24,542 bases of DNA from contig DBXG01000039.1 in the NCBI GenBank assembly GCA_002309215.1, positions 1-24,542 on the forward strand. Reading direction: 5' to 3'. Each line of letters opens with the position of its first letter. Position 1 is the first letter of the stretch. Positions 13,572 through 21,368 of the stretch are shown piece by piece. This DNA is from Alphaproteobacteria bacterium UBA1218. GTDB taxonomy: Bacteria; Pseudomonadota; Alphaproteobacteria; Rs-D84. The notes under the pieces are model-generated. The model had not been told where the DNA came from. It saw only the letters and a program-made list of their open reading frames with translations, and did no database searches. Position numbers and translations under genes: made by a program.

Positions 13572-14464
13572 TTTTTTACTTCCACTATAATTCTGAAAAT
13601 CGCAATATCTGCTTTCAGATTCAACCTGTTTATATCAGAAATTGCATGTGTAGCCATAGGGTACAAATCTGCCAATCCAAGTTGTGCAATCGCATCTAAC
13701 AAAATACCGTACAGGGCAGGTGACGAAGCAATCTTGGTTGCAACAATCATAATATCGCTGGCATTAGCATGTGGGTTATGAAGAACTTCCAACAATTCTT
13801 CGTATATAATATCGCCACCGGTCGATTTCAGATTTGCGATTTTTCCAAAACTACCGTTTGCCAGTTTCAGTATTTCTGAACTGATTTCTTCGTCTGGCAT
13901 AAAGCGGACACATAATTCGCGCAATTCAGATATTGTTAATGGATGCATTTTCTCAACACGTGCGCGTGAACGAACAGTCGGCAAAACATTTGATAATTGA
14001 TGTGTCACCAATAAAAACAATGTCTGTGCAGGTGGTTCTTCCAGCAATTTCAGAATCGCGTTTGATGCAGGAACTGTCAATTCATCAACTGAATCAATCA
14101 GCACAACCCGCCATTGACCAGACATAGATGACATTTGCATACGTTCAATCATTGCGCGCACAGTATGTACAGAAATTGCCTTTACATCCGTTTTCGAGTT
14201 GCCGCGTTCATCAATGTTTTTTGACAGGTCTATAATGAAAAAATCACCAACATTACCATAAACCATACGCGCGATTTTATAGGCTAATGTGGCCTTGCCA
14301 ATTCCACGCGGACCGCACAACATCCATACGGGATGAATAGGGTGCACATCACGATTATTCCATGCATCTGTAAAAGTTTTTAATGTATCAGAATGCCCAA
14401 CCAAGCAATCGTTATCCATTGGATTTGGAAACTCAAATAAAACTTCTTTTTTCTTTGACGCCAT
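13562..14464 (-). CDS. holB: DNA polymerase III delta' subunit
   Basis: A 300-residue clamp-loader subunit that helps load the sliding clamp on DNA. The N-terminal AAA+ part has GPRGIGKAT (Walker A, about 52-60), WRVVLIDSVDEL (Walker B region), SNAILKLLEEPP and the sensor-like SRAR. The zinc module cysteines found in DnaX and some delta' proteins are missing, as in many alphaproteobacterial HolB. Its ATG overlaps the dacA stop (TAATG), and its end overlaps tatD by 10 bases. Confidence 0.92.
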   Translation of the reverse strand: MASKKKEVLFEFPNPMDNDCLVGHSDTLKTFTDAWNNRDVHPIHPVWMLCGPRGIGKATLAYKIARMVYGNVGDFFIIDLSKNIDERGNSKTDVKAISVHTVRAMIERMQMSSMSGQWRVVLIDSVDELTVPASNAILKLLEEPPAQTLFLLVTHQLSNVLPTVRSRARVEKMHPLTISELRELCVRFMPDEEISSEILKLANGSFGKIANLKSTGGDIIYEELLEVLHNPHANASDIMIVATKIASSPALYGILLDAIAQLGLADLYPMATHAISDINRLNLKADIAIFRIIVEVKKCL

Positions 14465-15648
14465 TATTTGCCCCCAAACATTACAGAAATATTTTTAATA
14501 ATACGACCAATAAATTGAATCTTTCTGACTTTTTCTTTTGCAACCATAGGGACACGTTGTTTAACATCGCCATTATATTCAACAACTATTTCGCCAATCT
14601 TTTGCCCAGCTTTTATTGGTGCAACAACTGGTTCATCATATCGCGCCAAAACACGTACGTTTTTTATTGATTCGTTTTTGTGTAGGGTGATTGCTACATT
14701 TTTATCCACCGTCGCCATGACTTTGTCACGAACACCATACCATACAGGTATTTTAATAATATCATCCCCAGCATGATAAAAAACTTTTGTTTGTGTGTTT
14801 TTATAACCATAGTTCAGCAGTTTTTTCATTTCGCTTGCCAGCGCTTCATGATTACCGCCACGAAACCCATTTATAACACCAATCAAACGACGACCACCAA
14901 TTTTTGTGCTACCAACCATGCCATAACCGCCATCGTCTGTGTGACCAGTTTTCAGACCATCTGCACCTGGCATAGAAAATAAAAGTTTGTTATAATTTGT
15001 TGTATGCGTATGCGTCCAATCTTTACACCAAGCTGTTTGTGCGCCTTCGAATTCAAATCTTTTTGTCGCGAACATCGGATATAAATCAGAATATTCAGAA
15101 ATAATATGTGAAGCTAATAATGCCAATTCACGACTGGTCATCAAATTATTTGGATTTGGCAGACCACTGGCATTACCAAACGAAGATTGTTCCATACCAA
15201 TCTTTTTGGCATATTTTTGCATATAATCAGTGAATTTTTCTTCAGATCCAGCGATTGATTCGGCAACAACCACCGACGCATCACCCGCAGACAATACAAT
15301 GATGCCCAAAATTGCATCACGTACAGAGATTTTTTGACCTGTTATTAAACACATCTTGCTGGCTGGATACCACAGCGGTTTTTTATAATGTGCATTTTCA
15401 GAAACAGTCAAAGTATCATCTAACTTTAATTCGCCAGATTTAACTTTGTCGAATAATACAGCCAGAGTCATCAATTTCAGCATGGAAGAGGGTGGCATTA
15501 AAACATCTGCGTTTTTAGAAACAATCGTGGCATTGGAATCATAGTCAATTAAATATGCAGATTTTGCCTTGGTCGTAAAAGATTCAGTTGTGGCAAAAGC
15601 ATTTGCCACAAAAAGCCAAGCGAACAAAATCAGAAGTTTTTTCATCAT
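14464..15648 (-). CDS. dacA: D-alanyl-D-alanine carboxypeptidase (DacA/DacF type)
   Basis: A 394-residue exported low-molecular-weight penicillin-binding protein that removes the terminal D-Ala of peptidoglycan stems. It has a Sec signal (about 1-20), the catalytic S55-x-x-K58 (PPSSMLK), the KTG triad 233-235 (GLKTGHTDDGGYGM), and a C-terminal beta domain (PBP5 type) with a hydrophobic-basic end that may anchor it to the membrane. The second motif, normally S-x-N, reads S120-A-G122, so the Asn is replaced by Gly, a possible change in activity or penicillin binding. The -10 lies so close to the ATG that the mRNA seems leaderless. First gene of a dacA-holB-tatD operon. Confidence 0.92.
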   Translation of the reverse strand: MMKKLLILFAWLFVANAFATTESFTTKAKSAYLIDYDSNATIVSKNADVLMPPSSMLKLMTLAVLFDKVKSGELKLDDTLTVSENAHYKKPLWYPASKMCLITGQKISVRDAILGIIVLSAGDASVVVAESIAGSEEKFTDYMQKYAKKIGMEQSSFGNASGLPNPNNLMTSRELALLASHIISEYSDLYPMFATKRFEFEGAQTAWCKDWTHTHTTNYNKLLFSMPGADGLKTGHTDDGGYGMVGSTKIGGRRLIGVINGFRGGNHEALASEMKKLLNYGYKNTQTKVFYHAGDDIIKIPVWYGVRDKVMATVDKNVAITLHKNESIKNVRVLARYDEPVVAPIKAGQKIGEIVVEYNGDVKQRVPMVAKEKVRKIQFIGRIIKNISVMFGGK

Positions 15649-15656
15649 ACGTTGGT

Positions 15657-15712
15657 ATCATAGCAACAATAAATCCCACTTGCCAATATTTTTTCGGTTG
15701 TATTGAATAAAA
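15657..15712 (-). promoter_or_regulatory. dacA promoter with conserved 35-base block, copy 1
   Basis: Bases 15678-15712 match 19534-19568 in 33 of 35 positions. The block ends exactly 29 bases before the dacA ATG, the same distance as at the flavoprotein gene. On the minus strand it supplies the -35 TTGGCA (15681-15686); the -10 TATGAT (15657-15662) is 18 bases away and nearly touches the start codon. The rest of the block lies upstream of the -35, where an activator or UP-type contact would sit. Confidence 0.65.
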
Positions 15713-15742
15713 AAGTTTTGGTTGAAAAGTGTTTAATTTTTG

Positions 15743-15893
15743 TGGCGGAGACGAATTCCTGTCCTTGATGAACGATAACAAAAATCTATAAAAACTCGTA
15801 TTAAAAACTCCTTTTTTATGATTTTTCTAATCGTTCATCTGCGTATTCGCCATGCGCACCGTTGGTGCTCTGGCGTATCCCTTCGTCCCGCCA
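15743..15893. repeat. Small palindromic element with tRNA-Ser-like ends
   Basis: A 151-base non-coding unit. Its left end TGGCGGAGACGAA is identical to the antisense 3' end of the tRNA-Ser at 15943; its right end, TTCGTCCCGCCA, is the inverted equivalent, so the ends form terminal inverted repeats of about 13 bases. Inside are a perfect inverted repeat GATGAACGAT/ATCGTTCATC (15767-15776, 15830-15839) and a hairpin CGCCA-GCACC-GTT-GGTGC-TGGCG (15848-15875). It may be a MITE-like unit or a relic of integration at the tRNA. Confidence 0.6.
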
Positions 15894-15903
15894 GTTAAAA
15901 TCA

Positions 15904-15928
15904 AAAACACCCATTTCGTGGGTGTTTT
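15904..15928 (-). terminator. tRNA-Ser terminator
   Basis: A perfect 10-bp stem (AAAACACCCA/TGGGTGTTTT) with a U-rich tail on the minus strand, 15 bases past the tRNA 3' end. Confidence 0.8.
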
Positions 15929-15942
15929 AAGATTTTAATTTC

Positions 15943-16033
15943 TGGCGGAGACGAAGGGATTCGAACCCTTGATACCCTTGCGAGTATACCACATTTCCAA
16001 TGTGGCGCACTAGACCAACTATGCGACGTCTCC
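15943..16033 (-). tRNA. tRNA-Ser (anticodon GGA)
   Basis: A 91-base class II tRNA: acceptor GGAGACG/CGTCTCC, discriminator G with encoded CCA, anticodon stem CCACA/TGTGG around TTGGAAA (anticodon GGA, reading UCC/UCU), a long variable arm (ATACTCGCAAGGGTAT) and T-loop TTCGAAT. It starts 19 bases after the rpoZ stop on the same strand, so both may share a transcript; the hairpin at 15904-15928 ends it. Confidence 0.95.
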
Positions 16034-16052
16034 TGAATTTTATATTATCTGA

Positions 16053-16436
16053 TTATTCTTCATCTTCGCCAGCATCCGGTGTGTCATCACCAGCATCTGC
16101 GATTCCATCATGAGATTCTTCGACCAAAGAGTTTTCCAATTCTGCATCAATTTCGCGCAACAATGGATCTTCGGTTGTGATTTCCAAAGAATTGTCAGCA
16201 TCAGCAGCCACAGGTGAATCTTTGTAAGATTGAACAAATTCATGGCGAACCATATCGACATCCAATTTGCCACTGCCGATTTCACGCAAAGCAACCACAG
16301 TCAATTTATCACGTTCTTTGTCAACCACAGGTTCTGCACCACCGTTTAAGTCACGAACGCGTTGAGAAGCCAACATTCCAAGTTCATAACGGCTGTCTAC
16401 ATATGGTAAAGTATCTGTATTTGTTATGCGTGCCAT
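16053..16436 (-). CDS. rpoZ: RNA polymerase omega subunit
   Basis: A 127-residue protein that supports folding of the beta' subunit and assembly of RNA polymerase. The conserved core is at 1-60 (MARITNTDTLPYVDSRYELG, ASQRVRDLN, LTVVALREI), followed by an alphaproteobacterial-style extension ending in an acidic Asp/Glu/Ala tail. AAAGGA lies upstream of the ATG. tRNA-Ser lies just downstream on the same strand; mtaB is divergent. Confidence 0.93.
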   Translation of the reverse strand: MARITNTDTLPYVDSRYELGMLASQRVRDLNGGAEPVVDKERDKLTVVALREIGSGKLDVDMVRHEFVQSYKDSPVAADADNSLEITTEDPLLREIDAELENSLVEESHDGIADAGDDTPDAGEDEE

Positions 16437-16450
16437 AATAAAATCCTTTG

Positions 16451-16478
16451 TTGAAATCGTTTTTATTCACGATATAAT
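16451..16478 (+). promoter_or_regulatory. mtaB promoter
   Basis: TTGAAA (16451-16456) and TATAAT (16473-16478) are 16 bases apart, in the divergent region between rpoZ and mtaB; the start codon is about 40 bases downstream. Confidence 0.65.
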
Positions 16479-16517
16479 GCCTTATGAATAGTAAAAAATC
16501 AAGCAGAAAATAAAAAA

Positions 16518-17744
16518 ATGAACATAAAAACATTATCTTTTGGGTGCAGATTAAATGCCTTGGAATGTGAAAAGATTACCAAAATGTTGGACGGTGTTGT
16601 TGATACAGCGATTTTGGTAAATACTTGTGCTGTCACAGGCGAAGCAGAACGTCAATCTGCGCAAACTGTGCGTAAATTGTCGCGTGAAAATCCAAATGTC
16701 TTGATTTTTGTGACAGGCTGTGGCGCAACGCGCAACCCAAAATTGTTTGCTAAAATACCGCACGTCTTGGTCATTGATAACAAAGATAAAATGCAGTTGG
16801 CGTCCTATGTTAACGCGATAGAACAGGCAGGTCTGAATATTTGCAATCCAAAGATAGAATCTTTCAAGAACACAGATGGCAAATTGTCAAAGCAGTTTAT
16901 CCAGGTGCAAAATGGCTGTAATCATGATTGCACATATTGTGTGACGCGTCTGTTGCGTGGAAAATCTGTATCTTTTCCATATAATGAAATCTTGAGCGAT
17001 GCGAAAAATGCTGTTTCCAACGGTTTTTATGAAATTGTTTTGACAGGTGTGGACACTGCGAGTTTTATTCAAATGCAAGACGGCAAACCATTTTTATTGG
17101 CTGACTTATGTGAAAAATTGTTGATTGATGTGCCAGAAATCAAACATTTGCGTCTGTCGTCCATAGATCCTGCATCGCCAGAGGTGGCTAAAATTATAGA
17201 TTTGATGAAACGCGAACCACGTTTTATGTCACACTTGCATTTGTCTATGCAGTCTGGTTCAGATACAATTCTGAAATCTATGCATCGGCGTCATAATGCA
17301 GAAATGTTGCGTAATCTTGTAAAATTAGCAGATAATAAAATTTCGTTCAGCGCAGATATAATCTGTGGTTTCCCGGGGGAAACAGATGAATTGTTTAACG
17401 ATACTTGTGATATGGTTCGTGAAATGGGTTTGATTCATGTGCATGCTTTTCCGTTTTCAGCGCGTCCAGATACCGTTGCTGCAACATTACCCAATCAAAT
17501 CAATCGCAGTATATCAAAACGACGTGTGAAAATAATAACGGATATTGCAGATGCTAACAGGGCAGAGTTTATGCAAAAACAAATCGGCAAAACAGTTTCT
17601 GTGCTGATAGAAGAAAATAACACTGGTCGTACACCTGATGACATAGATGTCAAAGTCCAAGGTGCGAAGATTCCTAATAAAACAATATTGGGCGTAAAAT
17701 TGATTGATGTTGAAGATGGTGTATTTATTGGAAATCGTATTTGA
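16518..17744 (+). CDS. mtaB: tRNA t6A37 methylthiotransferase MtaB
   Basis: A 408-residue radical-SAM enzyme that adds a methylthio group to t6A at position 37 of ANN-reading tRNAs. The N-terminal domain has the three cluster cysteines C10 (FGCRLN), C37 (NTCAVT) and C68 (TGCGA); the radical SAM cluster motif C-x3-C-x2-C is C134, C138, C141 (CNHDCTYC); a TRAM-like RNA-binding domain covers about 350-405. FGCRLN and NTCAVT favour MtaB over MiaB or RimO. The ribosome binding site is weak. It needs t6A made by the Tsa proteins; tsaB is in this window. The next gene begins 14 bases downstream. Confidence 0.9.
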   Translation: MNIKTLSFGCRLNALECEKITKMLDGVVDTAILVNTCAVTGEAERQSAQTVRKLSRENPNVLIFVTGCGATRNPKLFAKIPHVLVIDNKDKMQLASYVNAIEQAGLNICNPKIESFKNTDGKLSKQFIQVQNGCNHDCTYCVTRLLRGKSVSFPYNEILSDAKNAVSNGFYEIVLTGVDTASFIQMQDGKPFLLADLCEKLLIDVPEIKHLRLSSIDPASPEVAKIIDLMKREPRFMSHLHLSMQSGSDTILKSMHRRHNAEMLRNLVKLADNKISFSADIICGFPGETDELFNDTCDMVREMGLIHVHAFPFSARPDTVAATLPNQINRSISKRRVKIITDIADANRAEFMQKQIGKTVSVLIEENNTGRTPDDIDVKVQGAKIPNKTILGVKLIDVEDGVFIGNRI

Positions 17745-17758
17745 TAAAGGGAACAAAA

Positions 17759-18355
17759 ATGAAAAATACAAAAAACACAAAAAAATGTTCATCGAAAACC
17801 GCAGATGACGGTAATACTGTTGTTGCAGGTATCTTTTTCTTGTATATCAGTCTTATTTTATTAGGTGTGATTTATGGTATGCGCCATAACAGTTTTAATG
17901 ACCAATCAAAGGAACTAACACAAAAACATCCAGAAACATCGACAATCCCAGACGTTTTTTTGGGTACAGTCATAGCCATGGCCAAAGAAATGGATGGACA
18001 TTGTGAATATCGTGCTTGCGATAAAACAATATGTGATTGGTACGATAACAACAATAACCAATGTGATGGCATGAACCAAGGTGATTGGGTTGCAAAGGTC
18101 GACAATACAACATACAAAGGCACATCGTTGTGTAGCGAAACCAAAGGCATATTTGCAGAACCGGGCAACCCAAGTCAGAACCCGGGTGCACATTGTTGGT
18201 GTAAATCAGAAGCAGGGTGGGTGCATCATCTAGCGTTGGGTAGCGCGACATATTGTGCTGATAACGGTTGTGCAGGTAATTGTGCGCATGGTGTTTTATA
18301 TTCGCAACAATTTCGTTCTGCGTTATTAAAAGCCCAGAAACAATATACAAAATAA
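17759..18355 (+). CDS. Membrane-anchored Cys-rich protein, unknown function
   Basis: A 198-residue protein: a basic N-terminus (MKNTKNTKKCSSK), one transmembrane helix at about 21-40, then an external domain with about a dozen cysteines in close clusters (CEYRACDKTICDWY, CWCKSE, CADNGCAGNC) and many Trp/Gly/His. An exported disulfide-bonded domain is inferred. Its start is set at 17759, where AAAGGGAAC precedes it; the longer frame only overlaps the mtaB stop. It probably shares the mtaB transcript. It is convergent with the flavoprotein gene, three bases apart. No family recognised; the style resembles the secreted Cys-rich protein at 19789. Confidence 0.75.
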   Translation: MKNTKNTKKCSSKTADDGNTVVAGIFFLYISLILLGVIYGMRHNSFNDQSKELTQKHPETSTIPDVFLGTVIAMAKEMDGHCEYRACDKTICDWYDNNNNQCDGMNQGDWVAKVDNTTYKGTSLCSETKGIFAEPGNPSQNPGAHCWCKSEAGWVHHLALGSATYCADNGCAGNCAHGVLYSQQFRSALLKAQKQYTK

Positions 18356-18358
18356 TTT

Positions 18359-19504
18359 CTATGCGTTGTTTCCGGCTACGAAACCACTAGAAAACGCCCA
18401 TTGTAAATTAAAGCCACCTAAATCGCCGGCTATGTCCATAACTTCGCCAACAAAATATAATCTTGGGCAAAGCGTAGATTCCATTGTTTTTGATGATATT
18501 TTATCTGTGCTGATACCACCAATTGTCACTTCTGCACTTTGGAAACCGATTGGTTTTGCATCATCTATGTCCAGTTGTGTTATGTGTTTTGCGATTTCAT
18601 TAATCTGTGAATCTTTATAATCTGCGATGTTTGTTGTATCGCCACAGACAAATCGAGCCAATTTCTGTGGTAAAAATTCAGCAACAACATTTGTTAAACT
18701 GCGTTTGCCATTAGTGCGTTTTGCGTTTAATAATAATTCTGGAACATTTAAGTCTGGTGCAAAGTTTATTGTGAATTTATGGGTGTCAAACAAACTGGCA
18801 CGATATGTCGCTGGGCCGCCAATTCCAAAATGTGTAAACAGCAAATCATCACGAATTACATGTTTATTTATTTTGATTTCTACAGGCAAAGATATTCCGG
18901 CCAAATCAGCGCTAAAATGTTTTGTTTTTATCGCGCACAGGGCGGGGCGAATTGGTTCAATTTTATGTCCGAACTTTTTAGCAATAATATGTCCAATATT
19001 TGATACACCAACTGTTTCCCAGGAAACACCACCGCTGGCGATAATCAGTGATTTTGATTGGAATTCGCCATGATTTGTTTTGATTGTGAATATATCATCG
19101 TCTTTGACAACATCTTTGACAACTGTGTTATATTTTATTTCTGTATTTCCAATATCGTCCATCAAGGCATTGACTATGTCAATCGCGCTGTCTGCACAGA
19201 AAAAACGACCAGGCTCTTTTTCATAATATTTGATTTTGTGTTTTTTAACCCAGTTTAGTGTGTCATTTGGTGAAAACTGCGCCAAAGCAGACCGTACGAA
19301 ATTCGGATTTTTACCAAAATAATGCGTGTAGTCAGCAGCCAGATTTGTAAAATTGCATTTACCACCCCCAGAAATTGCAACTTTGCGTGCAGGCTTATCG
19401 CCCATATCGATTATCAATACAGATTTTTTACGTGCGTGCAGTTCTGCTGTGGCTTTCAGTCCGCCAGCCCCCGCACCAATAATAATAACATCATAAGTTT
19501 TCAT
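18359..19504 (-). CDS. HI0933/YhiN-family flavoprotein
   Basis: A 381-residue FAD-binding protein of the BaiN/YhiN type. The Rossmann FAD motif is GAGAGG (11-16); ISGGGKCNFTN follows at about 44-54, and the C-terminal GEVMDIAGDLGGFNLQWAFSSG closes the FAD site, both diagnostic of this family. The physiological substrate is not settled for most members; some reduce unsaturated steroid or quinone-like compounds. The gene has a promoter sharing a 35-base block with dacA, and its -10 is so close to the ATG that it appears leaderless. Confidence 0.88.
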   Translation of the reverse strand: MKTYDVIIIGAGAGGLKATAELHARKKSVLIIDMGDKPARKVAISGGGKCNFTNLAADYTHYFGKNPNFVRSALAQFSPNDTLNWVKKHKIKYYEKEPGRFFCADSAIDIVNALMDDIGNTEIKYNTVVKDVVKDDDIFTIKTNHGEFQSKSLIIASGGVSWETVGVSNIGHIIAKKFGHKIEPIRPALCAIKTKHFSADLAGISLPVEIKINKHVIRDDLLFTHFGIGGPATYRASLFDTHKFTINFAPDLNVPELLLNAKRTNGKRSLTNVVAEFLPQKLARFVCGDTTNIADYKDSQINEIAKHITQLDIDDAKPIGFQSAEVTIGGISTDKISSKTMESTLCPRLYFVGEVMDIAGDLGGFNLQWAFSSGFVAGNNA

Positions 19505-19513
19505 GTTGATTTA

Positions 19514-19568
19514 ATTTTATCAGTAATAATTATACTTGCCAATATTTTTTCACTTGTATTGAATAAAA
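19514..19568 (-). promoter_or_regulatory. Flavoprotein promoter with conserved 35-base block, copy 2
   Basis: 19534-19568 is the second copy of the block found before dacA (33 of 35 identical, and again ending 29 bases before the ATG). It supplies -35 TTGGCA (19537-19542) to a TG-extended -10, TGATAAAAT (minus strand), 17 bases away, with a predicted start about three bases before the ATG. Confidence 0.65.
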
Positions 19569-19583
19569 TGTTTTTGCTAGGAT
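19554..19583 (+). promoter_or_regulatory. Possible promoter of RNA copy 2
   Basis: TTGTAT (19554-19559) and TAGGAT (19578-19583) are 18 bases apart, with a predicted start near 19590, the first base of the RNA's first hairpin. Neither hexamer is strong. It overlaps the divergent flavoprotein promoter block. Confidence 0.4.
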
Positions 19584-19590
19584 TGTTTTG

Positions 19591-19762
19591 TCAGATGGTG
19601 TTCATCTGATGAGGTGTAGATACCTGTTCAAAGAGCGTCCAAGATGACGTAAAAAAACTCCAACCAAAGGGTTGGAGGGTTGCGAATATATCGAATAAGC
19701 ACACAATTTCTCTTTGAATTGTATCTAACCTCCAACCACCTGATTTTTCTGGTGGTTTTTGT
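19591..19762 (+). ncRNA. Structured leader RNA/attenuator, copy 2 (new class)
   Basis: It has the same architecture as copy 1 (12319-12482): hairpin TCAGATG/CATCTGA (19591-19609), hairpin AGGT/ACCT (19612-19625), the 9-bp long-range helix TTCAAAGAG/CTCTTTGAA (19627-19635 with 19710-19718), inner hairpin CTCCAACC/GGTTGGAG (19658-19677), and a terminator (19734-19762). The unpaired blocks GATGACGTAAAA (19643-19654) and GCGAATATATCGAATAAGC (19682-19700) match copy 1 almost base for base, while the helices differ in sequence and keep their pairing. GGTTGGAGG (19670-19678) can instead pair with CCTCCAACC (19729-19737), blocking the terminator. It leads into the secreted Cys-rich protein gene. Confidence 0.8.
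19734..19762 (+). terminator. Attenuator terminator of RNA copy 2
   Basis: AACCACC/GGTGGTT (19734-19740 with 19751-19757) is followed by a T-rich run, 27 bases before the ATG at 19789. Its 5' arm overlaps the alternative pairing segment. Confidence 0.7.
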
Positions 19763-19788
19763 TTGTTTGGCTAAAGGAGAAAAAGAAC

Positions 19789-21252
19789 ATGAAAAAACTA
19801 TTAGTGACGGGTGGCGTGCTGTTCAGCATCCTGCCTGCTATGGCAACGGATTTGTCCCTGTCTGATTGGCACCTGATAGACAGTAATACGGCAAATCCAA
19901 CCTGCTCTGGCCCCGAAGGTTATACAGGGTTCGTAAATGGTGATGTGACAATGGCGCCATTGTATATTCAGCAATGCGACCCCGGGTATTATCTGAATGC
20001 AACCAGTGAAACACAAATCCAAGAACATCAGGACAGTAATGAAGACTTGGACTATTATTATATCCAGGCGTGTACACAATGCCCTGCGGGACATTCTTGT
20101 GCGGGTGTATCGAATCCAACAGTTGTAAATGATTCGTTGGGGGTGATGGGTTTGGGTGCTGAATGTTCTGCTGGAACCTATGCGACTGCGGGGCAAAGTT
20201 CATGTACTGCATGCGCACCCGGAACATATACAGCACAAACGGGTCAAAGTTCATGCACAAATGCCCAAGCTGGATATTACACACCGAACACAACCTCTGA
20301 AGCCTTATGCCCGACCGGATATCAAGATGGTGCGGCAGGTTCAGGTACAACGATAGACGCATGTTCCAAAACAATCAGTTGCCCTGTGGCGTGTTCCAAC
20401 AATGTAAAACATACAAAAACATGCACCATAGACGATACATTGGACGGTACCAGTGTAGCATTTGGAAGTGCAAACAGATTAAGCGGTTCATGTTTTGAGC
20501 AATTTACGTGTGATGATGGTTATGAAAAGCGAAGTATTTATGCTTGGTTGTACGCACACCCAGAATCTGTTTCATCAAATATTGCATATTGTTCACCAAA
20601 TGGAACTGGTGCAGGTTGTTCTGATGCCCAAAATCCAATGGAACGCGGAACAACAACATGGATTATTAGTGGTAATGATAAACCTGTAGACACACTACAT
20701 TTTGTAAATGTGTGTACAAACAGGGCGCCTGATTTTAATGCTGCACAACAAGGGGATTTTTCTTCTTTTGTTGTTGATCAATCAACAGCGCAGTTTAATC
20801 CATCAGATACGGGGACGTATTGTTGGATGCGAAACATCGATAGACCGGACCAACCTTGGTTTATCTCCAATTTTTACAACAGTACACAACAATGTGCTGA
20901 AAATTGCGGTAGATTACGAGAATCAGACTATTCTAGCAACTATGCCTTTGGGGATTATCAAGGCAGTACCTTTGTTCCAATTGCACAGGATATGATGATA
21001 ATATCTCAGTTGGCAACATATACAACCAACAACGTCAATGCACAGTTTTGTTTTGCACGTACGGTTAGCATTAACTGGGCTGGTGTTGCAGAACCTGGTG
21101 CTGCGGCAACCTGTACCTATGGTGAAAGTCTGACTGTGCCGACACCTGATACAAACCCAGAAGGTTATAACTTCGTTGGTTGGACTGTTGGTGAGGTTAT
21201 AAATAATAACAACCAAAACAACAACGAACCAAGTAATGAAGAACCAGAATAA
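19789..21252 (+). CDS. Secreted Cys-rich repeat protein
   Basis: A 487-residue exported protein with a type I signal peptide (MKKLLVTGGVLFSILPAMA, cleavage after residue 19). Residues about 90-205 hold Cys-rich repeats with CPAGHSC, AGTYATAGQSSCTACAPG, TYTAQTGQSSC and CPTGYQ, similar to the GCC2/GCC3 (ephrin-receptor-like) repeats common in eukaryotic and some bacterial surface proteins. A second Cys-containing region without repeats follows to about 420. The C-terminal part (YGESLTVPTPDTNPEGYNFVGW) resembles an InlB B-repeat, then an Asn/Glu-rich tail ends it. The start has AAAGGAG. It is controlled by RNA copy 2 and followed by two hairpins. A surface or adhesion role is inferred from composition only. 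Confidence 0.8.
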   Translation: MKKLLVTGGVLFSILPAMATDLSLSDWHLIDSNTANPTCSGPEGYTGFVNGDVTMAPLYIQQCDPGYYLNATSETQIQEHQDSNEDLDYYYIQACTQCPAGHSCAGVSNPTVVNDSLGVMGLGAECSAGTYATAGQSSCTACAPGTYTAQTGQSSCTNAQAGYYTPNTTSEALCPTGYQDGAAGSGTTIDACSKTISCPVACSNNVKHTKTCTIDDTLDGTSVAFGSANRLSGSCFEQFTCDDGYEKRSIYAWLYAHPESVSSNIAYCSPNGTGAGCSDAQNPMERGTTTWIISGNDKPVDTLHFVNVCTNRAPDFNAAQQGDFSSFVVDQSTAQFNPSDTGTYCWMRNIDRPDQPWFISNFYNSTQQCAENCGRLRESDYSSNYAFGDYQGSTFVPIAQDMMIISQLATYTTNNVNAQFCFARTVSINWAGVAEPGAAATCTYGESLTVPTPDTNPEGYNFVGWTVGEVINNNNQNNNEPSNEEPE

Positions 21253-21280
21253 TAAAAAGGAGGATGTTTATATAACTTCT

Positions 21281-21325
21281 GCCCCCCCGAATGACAAACT
21301 CCCTTTCAACTATGTCATTGGGGGC
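21281..21325 (+). other. Strong hairpin after the Cys-rich gene
   Basis: CCCCC-g-AATGACA (21284-21296) pairs with TGTCATT-GGGGG (21313-21324), 12 pairs with one bulge around a 16-base loop. It has no T-run and lies before a true terminator, so it may protect the mRNA 3' end or be a small RNA element. Confidence 0.55.
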
Positions 21326-21333
21326 GACTGAAA

Positions 21334-21363
21334 AAACCTTTGCATTTTGCAAAGGTTTTTTTT
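21334..21363 (+). terminator. Terminator of the secreted protein gene
   Basis: AACCTTTGCA-TTT-TGCAAAGGTT is a perfect 10-bp stem followed by a run of eight or more T. Confidence 0.85.
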
Positions 21364-21368
21364 AGTTC

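Noticed and set aside
19603..19630. CTGATGAG resembling a hammerhead ribozyme core
   Set aside because: The required GAAA after helix II is absent and copy 1 lacks the motif; it is part of the two hairpins of the RNA element.
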